From positions 1 through 35,623 of the forward strand of contig JAAZXC010000014.1 of NCBI GenBank assembly GCA_014240365.1: a stretch of DNA of 35,623 bases. The letters are read 5' to 3'. Below are positions 31,146 to 35,623 of the stretch, in pieces (position 1 is the first letter of the stretch; the number at the start of each line of letters is the position of its first letter). This stretch comes from Acidimicrobiales bacterium. Lineage in GTDB: Bacteria; Actinomycetota; Acidimicrobiia; Acidimicrobiales; MedAcidi-G1. Made by a program: the position numbers and the translations under genes. The notes beneath the pieces were generated by a model that was not told where the DNA came from, made no database searches, and worked only from the letters and a program-made list of their open reading frames with translations.

Positions 31146-32970
31146 CCTCTACTTCAGCGCCGTCGACGAGGCCACCGATGCCGAGAAGATGGCGGTCGAC
31201 GAGGCCATATCCGACTGGGGTCCGGTCACGATCCGGGTGTCCGAACGGCTCGTGACCGGCGGTCGTGCCCGCGCCCGTGAGCGCCGGCACCTCCTGCTGC
31301 CCGCACTCCACGCTCTTCAACGTGCCGCCGGTTGGATCAGCCCCGGAGGGCTCGACCATGCCTGCCGAGTCCTTGAGGTGCCACCGGCCGAGGCCTACGG
31401 CGTGGCGACCTTCTACCACCTGTTCACCCATGAGCCGCCGGCCGCCGACGACACGATCCACGTGTGCGACGACATCGCCTGTCGCCTCGTAGGGGCATTG
31501 GGCCTGATCGACGACCTGCGGACCGGGGGCCACAATGTGAAGGCCAGCCCGTGTCTGGGCCAGTGCGAGCGGGCTCCGGCGGTGATGGTCCAGCGCATGG
31601 GCCGGCCGGACCTGACGGTCACCGCCACCGACGGTGGAACCGTGAGGGTGGCCGATGTGGCCGTGGCCATCGACTCGGGCGTCTCGACCCCGTCGGTGAC
31701 GGTTCCCCAGGAGGGCGACCCCGGCCTTCGCCTTTTGGCACGTGTCGGCGTGGTGGATCCCACCAGCCTCGAGGAATACAGGGCCAGCGGCGGCTATCAG
31801 GCACTCGAGGCCTCGGTGGCCCTCGGCGGCGATCAGGTCATTGCCGAGGTGACCGCCTCCGGTCTCTCCGGACGCGGTGGAGCGGCCTTTCCGACCGGCA
31901 TCAAGTGGCGGGGCGTCGCCGACCAGGAGGGGCGCCCGCGTCATCTCGTGTGCAACGCGGACGAGTCCGAGCCCGGAACCTTCAAGGACCGGGTGATCAT
32001 GGAGGGTGATCCCTTCTCCCTGGTGGAGGCCATGACGGTGGCAGGCCTGGCGATCGGTGCCGAGCAGGGCTGGCTGTACATCCGCGGCGAGTACCCCGTG
32101 GCGATCGAACGTCTCTCCGGTGCCATCTCAGCGGCCCGTAGTGCCGGGCTGCTGGGCGACGATGTCGCCGGCTCCGGTCGACGCTTCGACATCTCCCTCC
32201 GTAGCGGCGCCGGTGCGTACATATGCGGTGAGGAGACGGCGCTGTTCAACTCGGTTGAGGGCTTCCGTGGCGAGCCGCGCAACAAGCCGCCTTTCCCGAC
32301 CACGCACGGGCTCTTCGGAGAGCCGACGGCCATCAACAACGTGGAGACGCTCGTCAACGTGCTGTCCGTCGTGCTGGCCGGCAGCGCCGCCTACGCGGCG
32401 GTGGGTACCGAGCGCTCACCGGGCACCAAGCTCTTCTGCCTCTCAGGCCGGGTGAACCGTCCTGGTACCTATGAGGTCGAGTTCGGAGCGACGCTGGGCG
32501 ACCTGATCGATCTGGCCGGCGGCCTTACGGATGGAAGCCGGTTGCGGACCGTGCTGCTGGGTGGTGCGGCCGGGAGCTTCGTGGGGCCGGAGTCCCTGGA
32601 CCTCCCGTTGACCCTGGAGGCCACGCGGGAAGCTGGTGTATCGCTGGGGTCGGGCGTGATCATGGTGTTCGACGAGTCCGACGACATGGTCGAGACCGTG
32701 CGCCGGATAGCCGAGTTCTTCCGTGACGAGTCGTGCGGCCAGTGCGTGCCGTGCAGGGTCGGAACTGTTCGCCAGGAGGAGGTCCTGGTCCGCCTGGGTC
32801 GCGGCGCCGTCCTCGACGACGAGCGGGAACTGCTCGACGACCTGGCAGCCGTGATGAAGGACGCCTCGATCTGTGGCCTGGGCCAGACTGCGTCCGGTGC
32901 CGTGAGGAGTGCCCTGGACATGGGGCTCCTGGCCGTAATCGCTGAAGGGATTGAAGGGGGAGGGCAGTGA
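31138..32970 (+). CDS. Fused diaphorase subunit of NAD-dependent formate dehydrogenase (FdsG-FdsB / NuoE-NuoF type)
   Basis: A 610-residue fusion. Residues ~25-175 are a NuoE/FdsG thioredoxin-like [2Fe-2S] domain with C110, C115, C139 and C143 (CDDIAC...CLGQC). From ~195 a NuoF/FdsB part follows: FMN motif GRGGAAFPTGIKW (245-257), NADESEPGTFKDR (273-285), GAGAYICGEETALFNSVEG for NAD, an SLBB segment, and a [4Fe-4S] site at C533, C536, C539 and C579 (ESCGQCVPC). It passes electrons from formate oxidation to NAD+. GTG 31138 overlaps the fdhA stop by 8 bp and is in frame with VPDLYFS; an upstream ATG at 31036 lies within fdhA and adds only shadow sequence. In R. capsulatus these are two proteins, FdsG and FdsB. 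Confidence 0.93.
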   Translation: MPDLYFSAVDEATDAEKMAVDEAISDWGPVTIRVSERLVTGGRARARERRHLLLPALHALQRAAGWISPGGLDHACRVLEVPPAEAYGVATFYHLFTHEPPAADDTIHVCDDIACRLVGALGLIDDLRTGGHNVKASPCLGQCERAPAVMVQRMGRPDLTVTATDGGTVRVADVAVAIDSGVSTPSVTVPQEGDPGLRLLARVGVVDPTSLEEYRASGGYQALEASVALGGDQVIAEVTASGLSGRGGAAFPTGIKWRGVADQEGRPRHLVCNADESEPGTFKDRVIMEGDPFSLVEAMTVAGLAIGAEQGWLYIRGEYPVAIERLSGAISAARSAGLLGDDVAGSGRRFDISLRSGAGAYICGEETALFNSVEGFRGEPRNKPPFPTTHGLFGEPTAINNVETLVNVLSVVLAGSAAYAAVGTERSPGTKLFCLSGRVNRPGTYEVEFGATLGDLIDLAGGLTDGSRLRTVLLGGAAGSFVGPESLDLPLTLEATREAGVSLGSGVIMVFDESDDMVETVRRIAEFFRDESCGQCVPCRVGTVRQEEVLVRLGRGAVLDDERELLDDLAAVMKDASICGLGQTASGAVRSALDMGLLAVIAEGIEGGGQ

Positions 32971-33833
32971 ACGACACGCCGGTAGCGGTTCCGACCACAT
33001 TGGTGGAGATCACCCTTGACGGTGAGGCCGTGAGGGTTCCCAAGGGCTCGACGATCCTGGATGCCTGCCGCCGTGAGGGAATCGACACCCCGACGCTCTG
33101 CTGGGCCGAGAACCTGACTCCGGTCAACGTCTGTCGCGTCTGTGTCGTGGAGGTCGAGGGCTCACGTGTGCTCGTGCCGTCGTGCTCTCGACCGGTGGAG
33201 GATGGCATGGTCATCGCCACGGACTCCGAACGGGTCAGGACCAGTCGGCGGATGGTCTACGAACTGCTCGCCTCTTCCGTTGAGATGGATCGGGCCGACC
33301 GCGAGGTCCACGAATGGATGGAGCACTACGGGGCACGTCCGGAACGGATGGGGAAGCGTTCGGAGATCGCCACCGTGGCCCAACCGGTGAAGGTCCAGGA
33401 CGACCTCTACGTTCGGGACTATGAACGTTGCATCCTCTGCTACAAGTGCGTCGAGGCCTGTGGCGACGATGCGCAGCAGACCTTCGCGATCGCCACGGCA
33501 GGCAGGGGCTTCGATGCCCACATCTCCACCGAGCACGATGTCACCCTGCCCGACTCGGCCTGCGTCTACTGCGGCAACTGCATCGGCGTCTGCCCTACCG
33601 GAGCCCTGACATTCAAGACGGAACACGACATGCGCCTGGCCGGTACCTGGGACGAGGACATCCAGGAGGTCACCACCACCGTCTGCTCGTTCTGTGGTGT
33701 GGGATGCAACCTCGAGCTGCACACCCAGGACGACCGCATTGTGAAGGTGACATCACCGTCGGACCACTCGGTCACCCACGGACACCTGTGCATCAAGGGT
33801 CGATTCGGATGGCAGCAGCACGCCCACTCCTGA
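32967..33833 (+). CDS. Detached N-terminal Fe-S part of formate dehydrogenase alpha subunit
   Basis: A 288-residue protein starting at GTG 32967, overlapping the previous stop (GTGA). It carries a [2Fe-2S] ferredoxin fold (C45, C56, C59, C73), two [4Fe-4S] sites (C155, C158, C161, C165 and C199, C202, C205, C209), and the molybdopterin-oxidoreductase [4Fe-4S] domain (C240, C243, C247, C275, with K277 in CIKG, the Lys that relays electrons in FDHs). In ordinary FdsA this whole region is fused in front of the catalytic domain; here it ends at KGRFGWQQHAHS, just where fdhA begins at MSQRL. The His/Cys cluster normally between the [2Fe-2S] and the double cluster is missing: residues ~104-135 contain no Cys. 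It probably docks against FdhA to complete the Mo site. Its 3' end overlaps the methyltransferase gene by 41 bp. Confidence 0.9.
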   Translation: MNDTPVAVPTTLVEITLDGEAVRVPKGSTILDACRREGIDTPTLCWAENLTPVNVCRVCVVEVEGSRVLVPSCSRPVEDGMVIATDSERVRTSRRMVYELLASSVEMDRADREVHEWMEHYGARPERMGKRSEIATVAQPVKVQDDLYVRDYERCILCYKCVEACGDDAQQTFAIATAGRGFDAHISTEHDVTLPDSACVYCGNCIGVCPTGALTFKTEHDMRLAGTWDEDIQEVTTTVCSFCGVGCNLELHTQDDRIVKVTSPSDHSVTHGHLCIKGRFGWQQHAHS

Positions 33834-34485
33834 CCAGGACGACCACCCAGCCCATGATGTCGGCCCCGGGTAGGTGCTCACCGTGCTCACGCGACACTAC
33901 GGACGCCAGGCCGTCGGCTTCGATGGCATCCAGCTCAGCGGGGAACGTGCCTACGTCCCAGAAGTGGTCGTTCAGGCCCACCACCACGGCCCCGCCCGGT
34001 CGCACGGCCCGGATGACGCTGCGCAGGGCATCGGGTCGGATGTGGGCGAACGAGAACACGCCCACGGCCACGGCATGGTCGTATGTCCCGTCTTGAATAC
34101 CCAGTCCGGCGTTCAGGTCGGCTTCGAAGAGCCGCCTGTAGACCCCGGTCCCGGCTGCGCGTTCCAGCATGGGTGGCGAGAAGTCGCAGCCGTCCAGGTC
34201 GGCGAAGCCGACATCTCGCAGGGCGATGCCCGAGAGCCCGGTGCCACAGCCGACGTCCAGGACGCTCCCTGAGCGGTCGGCCACCTCATCCAGGGCGGCG
34301 GCGCATCGGGCCGGCTGGGCGTACTCGTTGTCGACGCCGATCTCCTGGTCGTAGGTGGCGGCCCAGCGCTGGTAGTGGGCGAGGGTCTCCTCGCCGGTTT
34401 CCAGGTCGTATGCCGTGGCTAGGAGGCCTTGGGGTGGCCGACCTTCGGGTGGGAGGTCTGGCCCGTTCGCGTGATGGTCCGACAT
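33793..34485 (-). CDS. SAM-dependent methyltransferase (class I)
   Basis: A 230-residue Rossmann-fold methyltransferase. Motif I is VLDVGCGTGLSG, preceded by HYQRWAATYDQEIGVDNEYAQP as in small-molecule methyltransferases of the Williams-Beuren/UbiE-like group. DGCDFSPPMLERA (motif II acidic) and HAVAVGVFSFAHI, then AVRPGGAVVVGLND complete the core. The substrate is unknown. ATG at 34485; the stop lies within the oppositely oriented Fe-S gene. Its position opposite the fdh operon gives no functional link, although transfer of methyl groups to or from quaternary amines cannot be excluded. Confidence 0.85.
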   Translation of the reverse strand: MSDHHANGPDLPPEGRPPQGLLATAYDLETGEETLAHYQRWAATYDQEIGVDNEYAQPARCAAALDEVADRSGSVLDVGCGTGLSGIALRDVGFADLDGCDFSPPMLERAAGTGVYRRLFEADLNAGLGIQDGTYDHAVAVGVFSFAHIRPDALRSVIRAVRPGGAVVVGLNDHFWDVGTFPAELDAIEADGLASVVSREHGEHLPGADIMGWVVVLVRSGRAAAIRIDP

Positions 34486-34581
34486 GGCTGAACACTACGA
34501 CGGTCACCTGCGGGGGACATACAGGGCCGGTGTCGTGGGTAGTCGTACTGTTCTCCAGCCTGCCGTTTGAGACGATCATTT

Positions 34582-34594
34582 CCCATGATACGGG
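34582..34594. promoter_or_regulatory. Isolated CCC-N7-GGG dyad upstream of ABC binding-protein gene
   Basis: CCCATGATACGGG is the reverse complement of operator-like site 2 (11972-11984) apart from one central base; including the next base, 13 of 14 match. It lies about 55 bp upstream of the predicted -35 of the gene at 34761. It suggests the IclR regulator also acts on this transporter, with the distance fitting an activating or looping position. Confidence 0.5.
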
Positions 34595-34648
34595 AGGGCC
34601 TGGCCGCATTACGAAAGGGTGACGTATGGGCCTGTAGGGAAGATTCAT

Positions 34649-34677
34649 GTGACAGACGTCCCATTCGCGCTTAGCGT
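34649..34677 (+). promoter_or_regulatory. Predicted promoter of ABC substrate-binding protein gene
   Basis: GTGACA (34649-34654) and TAGCGT (34672-34677) are 17 bp apart, matching TTGACA in 5 of 6 positions and TANNNT. The predicted start near 34684 leaves a ~75-nt leader with GGAGG at 34747-34751. The -10 and spacing resemble the promoter of the corrinoid operon (TGGACA-N17-TAGAGT). The rest of the 275-bp gap (34486-34760) shows only the dyad at 34582. Confidence 0.55.
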
Positions 34678-34760
34678 GGTGCGCTGGTGGTCGAGGGCCA
34701 CCGAACCGGTCGCCGAACTGACGGCATGGACCGGTGTTCGCCAAATGGAGGAAAATGACA

Positions 34761-35623
34761 ATGTTTCGATGTGCGCGCGTTCCACTCGCGCTGCTTTTGG
34801 GCTTCTCACTGATCGCCGGAGCCTGTGGCTCCGACGATGCCGATGAGGCCGCTCCTGCGGCGACGACCGCTGCTCCTGCTGCGACGACCGCTGCTCCTGC
34901 TGCTCCTGCGACGACTGCTGCTCCGGCCCCTGAGGCTGTGGCGACGGTCGAGGACCATCTTGGTGATGGTTCCCTCGGGACCGTCGAGGTTGGTCCCGGC
35001 GAGGAGATCCAGATTCGTTCGTTGAACGCCATTTCCGGTGATGTGGCGTTCCTTGGTATTCCGAACCAGCGTGGTGTCGAGCTCGCTGTTCGTGACTACG
35101 GGCCCATTGGTGGCCATGACGTCACGATAGGCACCGGTCTTGATGACCTCTGTTCGGCTGATGGTGGTCAGGCTGCGGCCCAGACAATCGTTGCCGACGA
35201 GGATGTCGTAGGCATTATCGGTACCAGTTGTTCTGGTGCGGCTACGGCTGCTTCGCCTCTCGTTTCTGAGGCCGGCATGGTGATGATCTCGGGTTCGAAC
35301 ACGTCTCCGGCACTCACCAGCGACCTTGCTGGTACGGCTGGTCCGAACTACAACCCGGGCTACTACCGCACGGCGCACAACGACCTCTACCAGGGTGCTG
35401 CTGCAGCGAACTTCGCCATTGACGTGCTCGGCGTGTCGACCGCTGCTGCGATCCATGACGGTGACCCGTACACCCAGGGTCTTGCGCAGGCTTTTGCTGA
35501 TGCGTTCGAGGCTGGTGGTGGCACGATCACCGGGTTCACGGCTGTGAACAAGGGCGACACCGACATGGTTCCGGTCCTGACCGAGATCGCTGCCGGTTCA
35601 CCCGAGATGTTGTTCTTCCCGAT
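34761..35623 (+). CDS. ABC transporter substrate-binding lipoprotein, type-1 periplasmic binding fold (cut by window edge)
   Basis: The first 287 codons of an exported binding protein. A hydrophobic signal peptide (LALLLGFSLIAGAC) ends in a lipobox with C22. A low-complexity Ala/Thr/Pro linker of ~35 residues follows. From ~residue 80 it has the Leu/Ile/Val- or amide-binding fold: IRSLNAISGDVAFLGIPNQRGVELAV, VVGIIGTSCSGAATAASPLVSEAGMVMISGSNTSPAL, and YYRTAHNDLYQGAAAANFAI. The substrate cannot be read from the fold. Given the dyad at 34582 and the neighbours, a quaternary amine or its relative is possible; branched-chain amino acids are the family default. ATG 34761 has GGAGG at 9-nt spacing; ATG 34755 is too close. 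Codons strongly favour GCT and GGT compared with the GCC/GGC of neighbours, as expected of a highly expressed gene. Permease and ATPase genes lie outside the window. Confidence 0.85.
   Translation, partial: MFRCARVPLALLLGFSLIAGACGSDDADEAAPAATTAAPAATTAAPAAPATTAAPAPEAVATVEDHLGDGSLGTVEVGPGEEIQIRSLNAISGDVAFLGIPNQRGVELAVRDYGPIGGHDVTIGTGLDDLCSADGGQAAAQTIVADEDVVGIIGTSCSGAATAASPLVSEAGMVMISGSNTSPALTSDLAGTAGPNYNPGYYRTAHNDLYQGAAAANFAIDVLGVSTAAAIHDGDPYTQGLAQAFADAFEAGGGTITGFTAVNKGDTDMVPVLTEIAAGSPEMLFFP

Overview
The window is GC-rich, densely coding DNA with many 4-bp ATGA/GTGA gene overlaps. It suggests a free-living, probably aerobic actinomycete-type bacterium. Acidimicrobiia is plausible because the lipoprotein start at the right edge has an Ala/Thr/Pro linker of the kind common in that class, but this assignment is inference. 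No rRNA, tRNA, CRISPR array or insertion sequence was recognised.

Layout. (1) 1-11839, minus strand: ten genes reading leftward from a regulated promoter near 12000. In transcription order they encode a corrinoid protein, a DUF1638 protein, a small 'virulence factor'-type protein, a methyl-THF:corrinoid methyltransferase, a RamA-like ferredoxin/ASKHA activator, a pyrrolysine-free MttB-family methyltransferase, formate-THF ligase, methylene-THF reductase, an Old-Yellow-Enzyme/FAD oxidoreductase and a P450 cut by the window edge. (2) 12081-12833: a divergent IclR regulator with a cluster of CCC-N7-GGG operator-like sites in front of it. (3) 12865-13626: an SDR. (4) 13918-18172: a dimethylglycine-dehydrogenase-type FAD/GcvT protein followed by EtfB and EtfA. 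(5) 18141-22387, minus: serA, DUF1015 and pabBC. (6) 22576-29087, plus: a carnitine/gamma-butyrobetaine block with a BKACE enzyme, a carnitine dehydrogenase-thioesterase fusion, an acyl-CoA dehydrogenase, an NDP-forming acyl-CoA ligase and CaiD. (7) 29214-33833, plus: a selenocysteine formate dehydrogenase whose alpha subunit is split and permuted around a fused NuoE/NuoF-type subunit. (8) 33793-34485: a SAM methyltransferase on the minus strand. (9) From 34761: the start of an ABC substrate-binding lipoprotein.

How it fits together (inference from gene families). Gamma-butyrobetaine or carnitine is activated to CoA esters and interconverted by the ligase, acyl-CoA dehydrogenase and CaiD. Carnitine is oxidised, cleaved with acetyl-CoA to betainyl-CoA and hydrolysed to glycine betaine. 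One methyl of betaine goes through the MttB homologue and corrinoid protein to THF, giving dimethylglycine. That is demethylated by the FAD/GcvT protein, with electrons passing to ETF. Methyl-THF is oxidised by MetF and, after a FolD step not seen here, Fhs run in reverse yields ATP and formate. The selenoprotein formate dehydrogenase then makes CO2 and NADH. PabBC could support the folate demand. The window therefore reads as a near-complete carnitine-to-betaine-to-CO2 system. Its most unusual parts are the split, permuted Sec-FDH and an operator motif shared by the corrinoid operon and the transporter gene.
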